DNA from: Clostridia bacterium
Lineage (GTDB): Bacteria > Bacillota > Clostridia > Oscillospirales > Acutalibacteraceae
DNA: 27,710 nt
Direction of reading: 5' to 3'
Assembly: GCA_024404065.1 (NCBI GenBank)
Contig: JAKSQR010000004.1
Location: 1-27,710 of the forward strand
The position numbers were made by a program, and so were the translations under genes. Under the pieces are notes generated by a model. The model worked only from the letters and a program-made list of their open reading frames with translations. It did no database searches and was not told where the DNA came from. Shown here in pieces: positions 16,554-26,100 of this stretch (position 1 is its first letter; every line of letters starts with the position of its first letter).

Positions 16554-17172
16554 GGATGAGCACATAGCAGTTGTGCTTAAGCCTGCAGGTATGCTAAGCG
16601 AAGGGGAGGGTGCAAGCTCTGTAATTACAGCCCTTCGTGAAATGTGCGGCACAGAGATTTACCCCATTCACCGCCTTGATAAAGAAACAGCAGGTGTTAT
16701 GGTGTATGCCAAAAATAAAAAGGCTGCCGCAAAGCTTTCTGAGCAGGTAAGAGAAAATAAAATACACAAAAAATACTATGCGGTTTTAACTGCTGTGCCT
16801 GAGGTTAAAGAGGCAACCCTTGAGGATTTACTCTTTCGGGATAAGCAGAAAAATAAAACCTATGTAGTTAAAAGAATGCGCAAGGGCGTAAGGGATGCAT
16901 CCCTTAGCTACGAGATAATCGGCACAAGCGAAAATCTTGCCCTTGCAGATATAACTCTTAAAACGGGCAGGACCCATCAGATAAGAGTGCAGTTTGCTTC
17001 ACGGAAAATGCCACTTTACGGTGACGGAAAATACGGAGGAGGCGGAGGAAAGCTTGCACTGTTTTCCTACTCTCTTTCATTCAGCCACCCTGTAACAGGT
17101 GAGCAGATATGCTTTACAGCAAAGCCGGATACAGCAATATATCCGTGGAATTTATTTGAGGAGAAATTATGA
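16534..17172 (+). CDS. RluA-family pseudouridine synthase
   Basis: A 212-residue enzyme isomerising uridine to pseudouridine in RNA. The catalytic motif I-H-R-L-D-K-E-T-A-G places the nucleophile at Asp49, and the later G-R-T-H-Q-I-R-V-Q-F and Y-G-D-G-K-Y-G-G segments are typical. There is no S4 RNA-binding domain, making this a short RluA member; the target (23S rRNA or tRNA) is not clear. The start is ATG 16534, inside the 3' end of the TetR gene; a longer in-frame reading from 16495 adds residues without homology. Its stop overlaps the next start codon by four bases. Confidence 0.86.
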   Translation: MVQLISEDEHIAVVLKPAGMLSEGEGASSVITALREMCGTEIYPIHRLDKETAGVMVYAKNKKAAAKLSEQVRENKIHKKYYAVLTAVPEVKEATLEDLLFRDKQKNKTYVVKRMRKGVRDASLSYEIIGTSENLALADITLKTGRTHQIRVQFASRKMPLYGDGKYGGGGGKLALFSYSLSFSHPVTGEQICFTAKPDTAIYPWNLFEEKL

Positions 17173-17912
17173 TTTATTATTTTTCAGGCACAGGCAATTC
17201 ACGCTATGCAGCGGAAAAAATTGCCCGCCTTACAGGTGATAAATGCGTAAATATAGCATCAATTTATAAGGGCACAGTAGGCTCCGTTTCAGGCAGAAAT
17301 GATGTAACAGGCTTTGTATTTCCCGTTTACTTTTCAGGTATGCCGGAGATGGTAAAGAGATTTGCCTCTCACCCCGAAATCAAAGAGAAGCTTGCACCTT
17401 ATGTGTTTGCAGTAATCACCTGCGGTGGTGATGCTGCGGCAGCAGACCTTGCCCTTGAAAAGGCACTTGGCAGAAAGCTGGATTTAAGCGCCTCATTACT
17501 TATGCCGGATAACTATGTAATTGCCTATAATCCTTCCACAAAGGAGGATGCTATTGAAAGGCTCAAAAAGGCAGATGCAAAGCTTAGCGGTATTGCAGAC
17601 AGAATTTTAAGAAGAGAGAAGCATAGTCGCAAAAGCAGTAAGGCAAAGGCTCTTTCCATTGCTATGTACCCATTTTATAATTTATTCCGCACCACTCTTT
17701 TCTTTAAGGCAGATAAAAAGTGTAACTCCTGCGGGCTTTGTGAAAGGCTTTGCCCTGAGGGAGCTATTGAAATACAAAACGGCAAACCCGTATGGATTAA
17801 AAATAAATGTCAGCACTGCACAGGCTGTATCAACACCTGCCCTCAGGAGGCAATTCAGTTTACCCGCTTTACTGAAAGCAGAGGCAGATACAGTATAACC
17901 AAGCTGAAATAA
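17169..17912 (+). CDS. EFR1-type flavodoxin/ferredoxin fusion protein
   Basis: A 247-residue electron-transfer protein. The N-terminal flavodoxin-like domain starts with F-S-G-T-G-N-S (residues 5-11), the FMN phosphate-binding loop. The C-terminus carries two [4Fe-4S] clusters in C-x2-C-x2-C-x3-C-P form: C185/188/191/195 and C214/217/220/224. The arrangement matches the EFR1 family ferrodoxin of anaerobic Firmicutes. The electron partners are unknown. It overlaps the RluA-type gene by ATGA and is followed 10 nt later by the aldose 1-epimerase gene. Confidence 0.9.
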   Translation: MIYYFSGTGNSRYAAEKIARLTGDKCVNIASIYKGTVGSVSGRNDVTGFVFPVYFSGMPEMVKRFASHPEIKEKLAPYVFAVITCGGDAAAADLALEKALGRKLDLSASLLMPDNYVIAYNPSTKEDAIERLKKADAKLSGIADRILRREKHSRKSSKAKALSIAMYPFYNLFRTTLFFKADKKCNSCGLCERLCPEGAIEIQNGKPVWIKNKCQHCTGCINTCPQEAIQFTRFTESRGRYSITKLK

Positions 17913-17922
17913 GGAGATTATT

Positions 17923-18957
17923 ATGATAGTAAGAGATGTATTCGGCACTACCGAAAAAGGCGAAAGAGTAGATATTTTCACAATTAAAAATTCAAGCGAA
18001 ACCGCAGTTGATATTATTACTTATGGCGCAACCATCAACAGCATTTATGTAGCTGATAAAAATGGCGAATTTGCAGATGTACTTTGCGGCTTTGATACCA
18101 TTGAGGGTCACGAAAAGCTTTCAAACTATCAGGGCATGACAGTAGGCAGATATGCTAACCGCATTGCAAACGGTGAGTTTGAAATAGATGGTGTAAAATA
18201 TGAGGTAGTTAAAAACGAAAAGGGTATCACAAGCCTTCACGGCGGCGGAGAGCTCAGCCACGCAGTATGGAAGGCAATTATTATAGACGACTCAAGCCTT
18301 GAGATGACCTACACCAGCCCTGATGGTGCAAATGGCTTCCCCGGCAAGGTGGATTTCAAGGTAACATTTACCCTTCATGAGGATAATGCTCTTGAGGTTA
18401 AGTATTTTGCAGTAAGCGACAAAAAGACAGTTATCAATATGACAAACCACGCTTACTTCAACCTTGCAGGCAAGGGCGATATTCTTAACCACATGCTTAA
18501 AATAAATGCTGATGCCTACACTCCTACAGATGCTACAAGCATTCCCACAGGCGAAATCAGACCTGTTGAAGGCACCGCTTTTGACTTCCGTGAGTTTAAG
18601 CAGATAGGCAAGGAGATTCACGCTGACGATATTCAGCTTGACCAGTGCAAGGGCTACGACCACAACTTCTGCCTTAATGACGGTGACGATGCGGCAGCTA
18701 TCGCTTACGACCCTGAAAGCGGCAGAATGATGGAGGTATTTACAGACCTTCCCGGTGTACAGCTTTATTGCGGTAACTTCCTTGACGGCACAAGACCAGG
18801 CAAAAAGGGTGAGCCCCTTATTCAGCACTGCGGCTTCTGCCTTGAAACACAGTATTACCCCAACACACCCAATATGCCCGCATTCCCACAGTGTACAGTA
18901 GATGCAGGCGAAAAATTTGAAAGCACCACAGTTTTCAGATTTTCTGTAAAGAAATAA
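17923..18957 (+). CDS. galM: Aldose 1-epimerase (galactose mutarotase)
   Basis: A 344-residue cytoplasmic enzyme that interconverts alpha and beta anomers of galactose or glucose released by glycosidases. Family motifs: Y-Q-G-M-T-V-G-R-Y-A-N-R-I near residue 70, L-H-G-G, N-H-A-Y-F-N with catalytic acid His176, Y-D-H-N-F, and the base Glu308 in C-L-E-T-Q-Y-Y-P-N-T-P-N. Length is typical. AAGGAG precedes the ATG. It is the last gene of the transporter run. No terminator hairpin is evident in the 124 nt that follow. Beta-galactosidase (23193-26288) releases beta-galactose, the natural GalM substrate, which links the two units functionally. Confidence 0.93.
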   Translation: MIVRDVFGTTEKGERVDIFTIKNSSETAVDIITYGATINSIYVADKNGEFADVLCGFDTIEGHEKLSNYQGMTVGRYANRIANGEFEIDGVKYEVVKNEKGITSLHGGGELSHAVWKAIIIDDSSLEMTYTSPDGANGFPGKVDFKVTFTLHEDNALEVKYFAVSDKKTVINMTNHAYFNLAGKGDILNHMLKINADAYTPTDATSIPTGEIRPVEGTAFDFREFKQIGKEIHADDIQLDQCKGYDHNFCLNDGDDAAAIAYDPESGRMMEVFTDLPGVQLYCGNFLDGTRPGKKGEPLIQHCGFCLETQYYPNTPNMPAFPQCTVDAGEKFESTTVFRFSVKK

Positions 18958-18996
18958 GCAGGCAGGTTATTGCGGCAAGTGACCGAAGCCTTCAAA

Positions 18997-19039
18997 TTAA
19001 CAATAATTTACTCTTTAATTCACAAAATAGAAATATATT
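18997..19039 (+). promoter_or_regulatory. Promoter of the two-component system with Pho-box-like direct repeats
   Basis: Three related hexamers, TTAACA (18997-19002), TTTACT (19007-19012) and TTCACA (19019-19024), sit 10 and 12 bp apart just upstream of a -10-like TATATT (19034-19039). No good -35 hexamer is present at 16-18 nt, as expected for an activated promoter. The layout resembles PhoP boxes of Bacillus (TT-A/C/T-ACA repeats about 11 bp apart at -20 to -60). Confidence 0.45.
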
Positions 19040-19081
19040 AGGGTTAAATTGATTTTGTAAACTAAAACCGGAGGGATTTTA

Positions 19082-19771
19082 ATGGCTGCAGAAAAAATTC
19101 TTGTAGTTGATGATGATACAAATATTTGTGAGCTTCTCAGACTTTATCTTGAAAAAGAAGGCTATGAAGTTACAATTGCTAATAACGGCGGTGACGCTGT
19201 CAGAATATTCAAGGACCTTGACCCTGACTTAATGCTTCTTGATATTATGCTTCCCGTAATAGACGGCTGGCAGGTATGCAGAGAGGTAAGAAAGTTTTCT
19301 GAGAAACCCGTTATTATGCTTACAGCAAAGGGCGAAACCTTTGATAAGGTGTTAGGCTTTGAGCTTGGCGCAGATGACTATGTTGTTAAGCCCTTTGATG
19401 CAAAAGAGGTTATGGCAAGGGTTAAGGCTGTTCTTCGCAGAACAAGTGGACCCGCTAAGGCAGACCTTAAAGAGGTAAGATATGATAAGCTTATTATCAA
19501 CCTTACAAACTATGAGCTTATAGTTGATGATAAAAAGGTAGATACACCTCCCAAAGAGCTTGAGCTTATTTATCACCTTGCATCAAACCCCAACAGAGTT
19601 TATACAAGAGACCAGCTTCTTGATGAGGTATGGGGCTTTGATTACTATGGTGACAGCCGTACAGTAGATGTTCACGTTAAGCGCCTTCGTGCAAAGCTTG
19701 AGGGTGTTTCCGAAAAATGGGAGCTTAAAACTGTATGGTCAGTTGGCTATAAATTTGCAACCAACGAATAA
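19082..19771 (+). CDS. Two-component response regulator, OmpR/PhoB family
   Basis: A 229-residue DNA-binding response regulator. The receiver domain (about 4-118) has the acidic pocket D-D-D-x-N, the phospho-accepting Asp54 in L-L-D-I-M-L-P, the conserved Thr in M-L-T-A-K, and Lys103 in V-V-K-P-F. The C-terminal winged helix (about 128-227) ends with R-T-V-D-V-H-V-K-R-L-R-A-K and V-G-Y-K-F. GGAGGG lies about six nt before the ATG. It is followed by its sensor kinase, and binding sites of the PhoB/PhoP type appear ahead of it, suggesting autoregulation. PhoP, WalR, SrrA or CssR-like identity cannot be fixed by eye. Confidence 0.93.
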   Translation: MAAEKILVVDDDTNICELLRLYLEKEGYEVTIANNGGDAVRIFKDLDPDLMLLDIMLPVIDGWQVCREVRKFSEKPVIMLTAKGETFDKVLGFELGADDYVVKPFDAKEVMARVKAVLRRTSGPAKADLKEVRYDKLIINLTNYELIVDDKKVDTPPKELELIYHLASNPNRVYTRDQLLDEVWGFDYYGDSRTVDVHVKRLRAKLEGVSEKWELKTVWSVGYKFATNE

Positions 19772-19782
19772 TTGATTAAGAG

Positions 19783-19817
19783 AGGCGGACCGAATAAAAA
19801 GTCCGCCTGAAATTTTT
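19783..19817 (+). terminator. Attenuator-like hairpin between response regulator and kinase
   Basis: A perfect 8-bp GC-rich stem (19783-19790 with 19801-19808, 10-nt loop) is followed by GAAA and five T at 19813-19817. The offset U-tract makes it a weak or partial terminator. It lies in the gap between two genes that should be co-transcribed. Confidence 0.55.
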
Positions 19818-19831
19818 GACAGGTGAAGCAA

Positions 19832-21367
19832 GTGGAAAATGAACAGAGAAAATTACGAAACCTGAAAAAGAGCAAAAAGAGAAAAAGGTTTTCAGGTCTG
19901 TTTCGTAAGCAGTTTGTTATAACCATATCTGTTGTGCTTCTCAGCTTCGTTTTTCTTGGCAGTGCTCTTATGGTGCTTGTTGCCGGCGTATGGATGAATG
20001 AAAAGCTGGATTTACTTGAGGAGAATACAAAGAGCGTTTCCAGAAATGCGGAGATGGTTTTAAGCTCACAGTTTAATGGTAACAAGGGTGGCGGTGCAGC
20101 CGCTCTTATCTACAATTCAATATCCCAGTCTTCAGAAATACTTGATGCGGATTTCTTTATTACCAATGAGCAGGGCGAGGTCGTATTCTGCAAAGAGATG
20201 GCTTATGAATATATGATGGGCGACGATGGCAGATGCTTTATACACGGCACTCAGAATATACCTGCTGATATAGTAAAATCCATCAGCAAGGGTCAGCAGT
20301 ACAGAGCTACGGGCACAATGGATGGTCAGTTTGTAAACCAGACCTTTATTATAGGCTGCCCCCTCACCATAAAGGGTGAGTTTAAGGGCACAGTATTTGG
20401 TACTATGCCTGTTGCAAACGGCTTGCTGCCTTACATTTCAGGTATCTTCCGTATGTTCTCTCTTGCGTCACTCATTGCTTTTGTTATAGCCTTTGTGCTT
20501 GTTTATGCCGCAACCTACAGAATGGTAAGACCCTTAAGGCAGATGTCAGAGGCGGCAAAGCAGTATGCGGTAGGTGATTTCTCAAACCGTGTTACAGTTA
20601 CACATTCAAGGCTTACAAGGGACGAGCGGACGGAGATTGATGAGCTTGCGGAGGCATTCAACTCAATGGCTACGGATTTATCCGCCCTTGAAATGTCACG
20701 CCGCAGCTTTGTTTCCAACGTATCCCATGAGCTTAAAACTCCTATGACAACCATAAGCGGTTTCATTGACGGCATACTTGACGGCACAATAGATAAAGAA
20801 AATCAGGATAAATACCTGAGCATAGTTTCTGATGAGGTCAAGCGACTTTCCCGCCTTGTAACGGGTATGCTTAATATGACAAAGCTTGAGGCAGGCAAAA
20901 TGGAAATAAAGCCTGTTGAGTTTGATATAAGCGAAATGCTGTTTAATACCCTGCTTTCCTTTGAGCAGATTATTGAAAAAAGAAATATAGATGTACAGGG
21001 TCTTGAAGAGGTGACCGAAAACAAGGTTATTGCCGATAAGGATATGATAAATCAGGTTGTTTATAATCTTGTGGATAACGCAGTAAAATTCACCCCTGAC
21101 GGTGGCTGCATAACTGTTGCCTCAAAAAGCGATGCAGAAAAGGCAATTATTAAAATCAGAAATACAGGCAATGGCATTGCCCCTGATGAAATAAATAAGA
21201 TTTTTGAAAGATTTTATAAGGTTGATAAATCCCGAAGCTATGACGCCAAGGGCGCAGGCATGGGTCTTTATATTGTAAAGAGCATTATTGAGATTCACGG
21301 CGGCACCATTGAGGCACACAGTGAGGTGGGCGAATACACAGAGTTTATTTTCAACCTGCCAAAATAA
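19832..21367 (+). CDS. Sensor histidine kinase of the two-component system
   Basis: A 511-residue membrane kinase. After a basic N-terminus come a first transmembrane span (about 25-52), an extracytoplasmic sensor region (about 53-205), a second span (about 207-230), a HAMP linker, and the HisKA domain with the phospho-accepting His299 in S-H-E-L-K-T-P. The ATPase domain shows the N-box N-L-V-D-N-A-V-K-F, G-N-G-I-A, F-E-R-F-Y-K-V-D-K-S and G-A-G-M-G-L-Y-I-V. The start taken is GTG 19832, because AGGTGA (19821-19826) is well placed for it; GTG 19823 would overlap that site. The partner is the upstream regulator; HtrA follows after 84 nt. The signal sensed is unknown; PhoR/WalK-like architecture lacks an obvious cytoplasmic PAS domain. 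Confidence 0.92.
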   Translation: MENEQRKLRNLKKSKKRKRFSGLFRKQFVITISVVLLSFVFLGSALMVLVAGVWMNEKLDLLEENTKSVSRNAEMVLSSQFNGNKGGGAAALIYNSISQSSEILDADFFITNEQGEVVFCKEMAYEYMMGDDGRCFIHGTQNIPADIVKSISKGQQYRATGTMDGQFVNQTFIIGCPLTIKGEFKGTVFGTMPVANGLLPYISGIFRMFSLASLIAFVIAFVLVYAATYRMVRPLRQMSEAAKQYAVGDFSNRVTVTHSRLTRDERTEIDELAEAFNSMATDLSALEMSRRSFVSNVSHELKTPMTTISGFIDGILDGTIDKENQDKYLSIVSDEVKRLSRLVTGMLNMTKLEAGKMEIKPVEFDISEMLFNTLLSFEQIIEKRNIDVQGLEEVTENKVIADKDMINQVVYNLVDNAVKFTPDGGCITVASKSDAEKAIIKIRNTGNGIAPDEINKIFERFYKVDKSRSYDAKGAGMGLYIVKSIIEIHGGTIEAHSEVGEYTEFIFNLPK

Positions 21368-21451
21368 TTATTGTTTTTAATTTATTGTTCAAACTTACTT
21401 AAAAATTAAGGTTTATCTTATACTCAGAAAGTATTTGGAGGTCTTTTCAGA

Positions 21452-23107
21452 ATGACAGAGGATTTTGAAAATAACACAATGAATAATGAAGAGATAACCG
21501 CTTCAGAGGAAGCTGCTGTTGAGGAAATAGTAGCAGAAGAAACTGAAAGCATTGCCGAAGAGGTTGTTGCAGAGGCAGAAAAAGACGAAGCTGAAATAGA
21601 AATTCAGTCTGAACCTGTTGATATTTCTTCAGGTCCCAGCCTTTTTGCAGATGAGGAAGAGGCAGAAGCACCAGAGGTTGAGCCCGAAAAGGTTGAAGCT
21701 GCCCCTCAGGCAGAGCCTCCCGTATATGCCCCTCAGCCCAATCCCAATGCTTATAATCAGCCAAACGGTTACCAGAGAGGTTATTACAGCCAGCAGGCTT
21801 ACGGTGCTTATAATTATGGCTATCAGCAGCCTCAGGCACAGCCAATGCCTGTTGCACCTGCAGAGGCACCAAAGGCTAAGAAAAATGGCAAAAAGATTTT
21901 CCTTTCAGCTATTGCTCTCATTCTTGTGTTTGCACTTGGCGTAGGCTTTGCTCAGGTTTTACCTAAAAATAAAAAATCCACATATACAAACGAAACAACC
22001 ACAGGCTCTTCAGATGAGGAGTATAAGGGCGATGATGCTCAGCTTGAAATAAACAACACTCCATCAGCCAGCACATCAAACGGCTCAATTCTTACACCCA
22101 GCCAGGTATATGAAAAGGTTAAGAAGAGCAATGTAGGTATTGTAGTTTATTCAGGCAGTTCAAACCGCTCTGCAGGTGAGGGCTCAGGCATAGTAATGGG
22201 CCTTGATACCACAGGGGAATATACATATATTATTACCTGCGCCCACGTTATAAAGGATGCAGGCATTAAAGTAAAGGTACAGACAGAGGACGGCACATCC
22301 TTTGATGCTCAGATTGTCGGCTACGACCAGCGCACAGATGTAGGCGTAGTTAAGGTTAAAAGCACAGGCTTTACTCCTGCTGAGTTTGGTGATTCAACCG
22401 CTCTTAAAATCGGCGACCCCGTTTATGCAGTAGGTAACCCAGGCGGCGTTGAATTTTTCGGCTCCTTCACAGGCGGTCATGTTTCTTCAATGAACAGACC
22501 TGTGAGCAGTGAAATCGGCTACACAATGAAATGTATTCAGCACGATGCTTCAATTAACCCCGGCAACTCAGGCGGTATGCTTGTAAACCAGTATGGTCAG
22601 GTCATCGGTATAAATTCTCAGAAGATTGCATCATCAAGCTATGAGGGTATGGGTTTCGCAATCCCCATTACATCAGCAAAAGAGATAGTTGATGCACTTA
22701 TTAAGAATGGTTATGTACCCAACAGACCAATGCTCGGCATTACCTATGCACCAGTCAGCGCAAGTACACAGTATTATATGATTGCACAGGCAAAGGGTCT
22801 ACCCGCAGGCACACTTATTATTACCGAAATCAAATCAGGCAGCTCACTTGCAGGTACAGGTGCACGCCAATATGATATGATTGTTGCAGTAAACGGCAAA
22901 TCTCTTGACACAGCAGATGTACTGCTCAGCCTTATTGATGGCGGTAAGGTAGGCGATAAGCTCAAGCTTACACTTTGCAGAGTAAACAGCAATTACTCAG
23001 TAGATGAGTTTGATATTGAGGTTACTCTTGTAGAGGATAAGGGAAGCTCAACTCAGGAAACAACTACTGAAAGAGCAGTAAACCCATTTGATTATTGGGG
23101 CTATTAA
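21452..23107 (+). CDS. HtrA/DegP-family serine protease with PDZ domain
   Basis: A 551-residue membrane-anchored protease of envelope protein quality control. A very acidic, Pro/Gln/Tyr-rich cytoplasmic tail (about 1-145) precedes one transmembrane span (about 148-170), a Ser/Thr-rich linker, the trypsin-like domain with the triad His265 (C-A-H-V), Asp296 (R-T-D-V-G) and Ser373 (G-N-S-G-G), and a C-terminal PDZ domain (about 425-525). The topology is the usual one for Firmicutes HtrA. GGAGGT lies about ten nt before the ATG. A possible -10, TATACT (21419-21424), lies in the gap after the kinase gene, without a good -35. Its location after a two-component system resembles many Gram-positive htrA loci. 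A terminator closes the unit. Confidence 0.93.
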   Translation: MTEDFENNTMNNEEITASEEAAVEEIVAEETESIAEEVVAEAEKDEAEIEIQSEPVDISSGPSLFADEEEAEAPEVEPEKVEAAPQAEPPVYAPQPNPNAYNQPNGYQRGYYSQQAYGAYNYGYQQPQAQPMPVAPAEAPKAKKNGKKIFLSAIALILVFALGVGFAQVLPKNKKSTYTNETTTGSSDEEYKGDDAQLEINNTPSASTSNGSILTPSQVYEKVKKSNVGIVVYSGSSNRSAGEGSGIVMGLDTTGEYTYIITCAHVIKDAGIKVKVQTEDGTSFDAQIVGYDQRTDVGVVKVKSTGFTPAEFGDSTALKIGDPVYAVGNPGGVEFFGSFTGGHVSSMNRPVSSEIGYTMKCIQHDASINPGNSGGMLVNQYGQVIGINSQKIASSSYEGMGFAIPITSAKEIVDALIKNGYVPNRPMLGITYAPVSASTQYYMIAQAKGLPAGTLIITEIKSGSSLAGTGARQYDMIVAVNGKSLDTADVLLSLIDGGKVGDKLKLTLCRVNSNYSVDEFDIEVTLVEDKGSSTQETTTERAVNPFDYWGY

Positions 23108-23117
23108 AATAAAAATC

Positions 23118-23146
23118 AGGAGCAGGCACAAAGCCTGCTCCTTTTT
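23118..23146 (+). terminator. Intrinsic terminator of the htrA unit
   Basis: A perfect 10-bp stem (23118-23127 with 23133-23142, 5-nt loop) runs into a T-tract to 23146. A-rich sequence on the other side means it may also work for minus-strand transcripts. Confidence 0.9.
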
Positions 23147-23151
23147 GCATA

Positions 23152-23186
23152 CAAAAGCAAAAGGCAGATGGTTTTCATCTGCCTTT
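23152..23186 (-). terminator. Intrinsic terminator of the beta-galactosidase gene
   Basis: A perfect 11-bp stem (23160-23170 with 23176-23186, 5-nt loop) lies just past the GH2 stop and is followed on the minus strand by TGCTTTTGT. With the neighbouring hairpin it separates two convergent genes. Confidence 0.85.
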
Positions 23187-23192
23187 AATTTA

Positions 23193-26100
23193 TCAGATTT
23201 TTGAAATTCTGAAGGTGAATGAGTAGCCTTTGCCTGCCTTAAGCTTATAGGGCTTATGAAGGTAAGCACAGCCGGGCATATCACCGCCAACACCTCTCAT
23301 TGCAGCATCAAGGCTGAGAGTGTTGAAGTAATCCTTCTCAAGCTCGTAAAGGTGCTTTGTGCTGTCAATCTTTTCAGGTGTGTATTCAAATACGTTGAAG
23401 CCGAAGGGGATGTCAAGGGAATCAATCTTAATACCTGCACCGTTATTATCAGTAAGGCTGAGTGTTCTTACATCTGTTCTGTGACCGTTTTCCTGAGGTC
23501 TCATATATCTGTGCTCAAGGTCTGCAACGCTCATAGAGTACTTGCCGATTTTAGCACCTGTTTTTCTGTCACAGTAGGTTTCCTGAGGGCCTCTGCCGTA
23601 CCAATCAACATTGCAAAGCAGCTTCTTTATACCTACACGAACACCAACCTTAAGCATGGGCAGGAATAAGCCTCTTGCCTTGTGGCTTACGGTTACGTCA
23701 CCATCAGGTGAGAAAAGGTAGGTGGTGGAAACACCTGCTGTAAAGGGTGCATTCCAATGTACCTTTACCTCTACACCAGAGGGAGTTGAGGCTGCCTTAA
23801 CAAGAGTTGCAGCCATCATTGCAGTTGAGCGCTTCCACTGATAAAGGGGATGAATCTCTGCAACAAAGGGAGCAAAGTTGATATAGCCTCTGTCGTTATC
23901 TGTAAGGGGACGGAAGAAATCAGGCTTCATTGGGTTTTCAATAATTTCCTGACCATCATAGATAAGTGATGCAAGGGCACCGCCCTTAACTGCAGCGGTG
24001 AATTTATCACCAATAATATTTACGTTGTGGCCGCTCTGCTTATATTTAAGCTCACCAATAGCGGGCTTCTTTGCAGCAGCAACGCATTCTCTTATAACAA
24101 TCTGTGAGAAGGAGGTTTCAAAGCCTGCCTCTGCCCAAACTTTATCTTTATTAAGAATGAAAGCAACTGTAAGGATAAGCTCGCCCTCGGGGTATTTATC
24201 TGCCTTGTAGGGGAGTACAATTGTTTCGCTTGTAAGTGGAGCAACTACAAGGTCGGTAATTTCGCCGCTTTCAACGGTTTCACCATTAACTGCAAGTGTC
24301 CACTTAAAGTTATAATCTGATGTATCAATAAAGAGGTTTTTATTCTTAATTGTAATTCTGCCGTTTAATGCGTCTGCATCCTGCACCTCAAGGTTTGAGT
24401 AAACCTTTTTTACCTCATAGTAAGAGGGCTGAGGCTTACGGTCTGCGGAGATAATACCGTTTGCGCAGAAGTAGTAGCTTGTAGCACCTTCACCGAAGTC
24501 GCCACCATAGAGCCACTGCTCCTTGCCGTTTTCTACTCTTCTGATGGACTGGTCAACATAGTCCCAGATGAAGCCGCCGCACATGTGCTCATAGTTTTCA
24601 AAGTCATCAACATATTCCTTGAAGTTACCAAGGCTGTTTTCCATAGCGTGAGCATACTCACAGTAAATAACAGGGTGGTCCTTATAGGTTTCTGCAGGAA
24701 CATCCTTATTATCTGCAGCAAGAGCATTTGCAACGTTATCGTAAAGGGTAGCAGTAATTGCTTCCTGATTTCTGAACTTTTCAACTATGCTCTCAACGGG
24801 GTACATTCTGCTGATAAAGTCAGATTTTGTATAATCAAAGTCGCCTTCATAGTGAATGGGTCTTGTGTTATCAATAGCAAGTATTGCTTTCTTTTCCCAC
24901 ATAAAGTTAGAGCCGTCGCCTGCCTCGTTACCAAGGCTCCAGAAGCAGATACAGGCATGGCTTCTGTCACGAAGTACCATTCTTCTTGCTCTGTCGCATA
25001 CAGCCTCTTTGAAGTCAGGGTTATCACCGGGGCAATTCTTACGGCGAACGCCGTGTGTTTCAACATCTGCCTCATCCATTACATAGAAGCCAAGCTCATC
25101 ACACATATCATAGAGCATTTCTCTGTTGGGGTAGTGGCTTGTGCGGATAGCATTGATATTAGCCTGCTTCATCAGATACAAATCCTGCTTATATCTGTAA
25201 TCGGGAATTGCCCAGCCGTTGTCGGGGTCAAAGTCGTGACGGTTTACGCCCTTTATAATTACACGCTTGCCGTTTACATAAAGAACATTGCCCTTGATTT
25301 CAGTACATCTGAAGCCAATCTTTACACACTTTGCAGAGAGTGTCTTTTTGTTGCTGTTTTTAAGAGAAATTACAAGCTTATAAAGGTTAGGCTCTTCAGC
25401 ACTCCACTGTCTTGCATTCTCCTCAATGTATTCATAGTTAAGTACGGTTTTACCGCTTGCAACCTCTACGCTTTCGCTTATAACCTTTGTGGGGTTGTTG
25501 CCGTCGTAAAGGGTAACCTCAAGGTTACATTTTTTGGGAGCGTCATAATTCTGAAGTGTGATTTCAAGGTTAAGCTTACCATCCTTGTAGTCATTTACAA
25601 GTGTGGTGTTTGCAAAGAAATCTCTTACACAGATTTTCTCCTCAGCATAAATGTAAACATCTCTGTAAATACCGCAAAGGAACCACATATCCTGGTCCTC
25701 AAGATATGTACCGTCTGTATATCTGTAAACCTCAACCATTACTTTGTTAATGCCGGGCTTAACATAGTCTGTAATATTAAACTCAGCGGGGGTCATTGAG
25801 CCCTGTGAGTAGCCAACCTTTTTATTATTGATATAAAGGAAGAAGCCTGCTTTTACTGCGCCGAAGTTAATAAAAATCTCCTTGCCGTCAAAGCTTTCGG
25901 GCAGAGTAAACTCACGGCGGTATACACCGATTTCATTAAGCTTATGGTTGATTTTTGGAATTTCGCTCTCAATAATGGACATTGCTCTTGGGTAGCCTGC
26001 GCAAAGGTAGATGGGCTTGCCGTAGCCTTTAAGCTGCCATACTGAAGGCACCTCAATATCGTCCCAGCTGCTGTCATCATAGCTGTCAGAGTAATAATCC

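Noticed and set aside
24585..25799. 404-codon ORF antisense to the beta-galactosidase gene
   Set aside because: It is the mirror of a strongly coding GH2 gene; its cysteine/valine-rich translation has no family pattern and no ribosome binding site.
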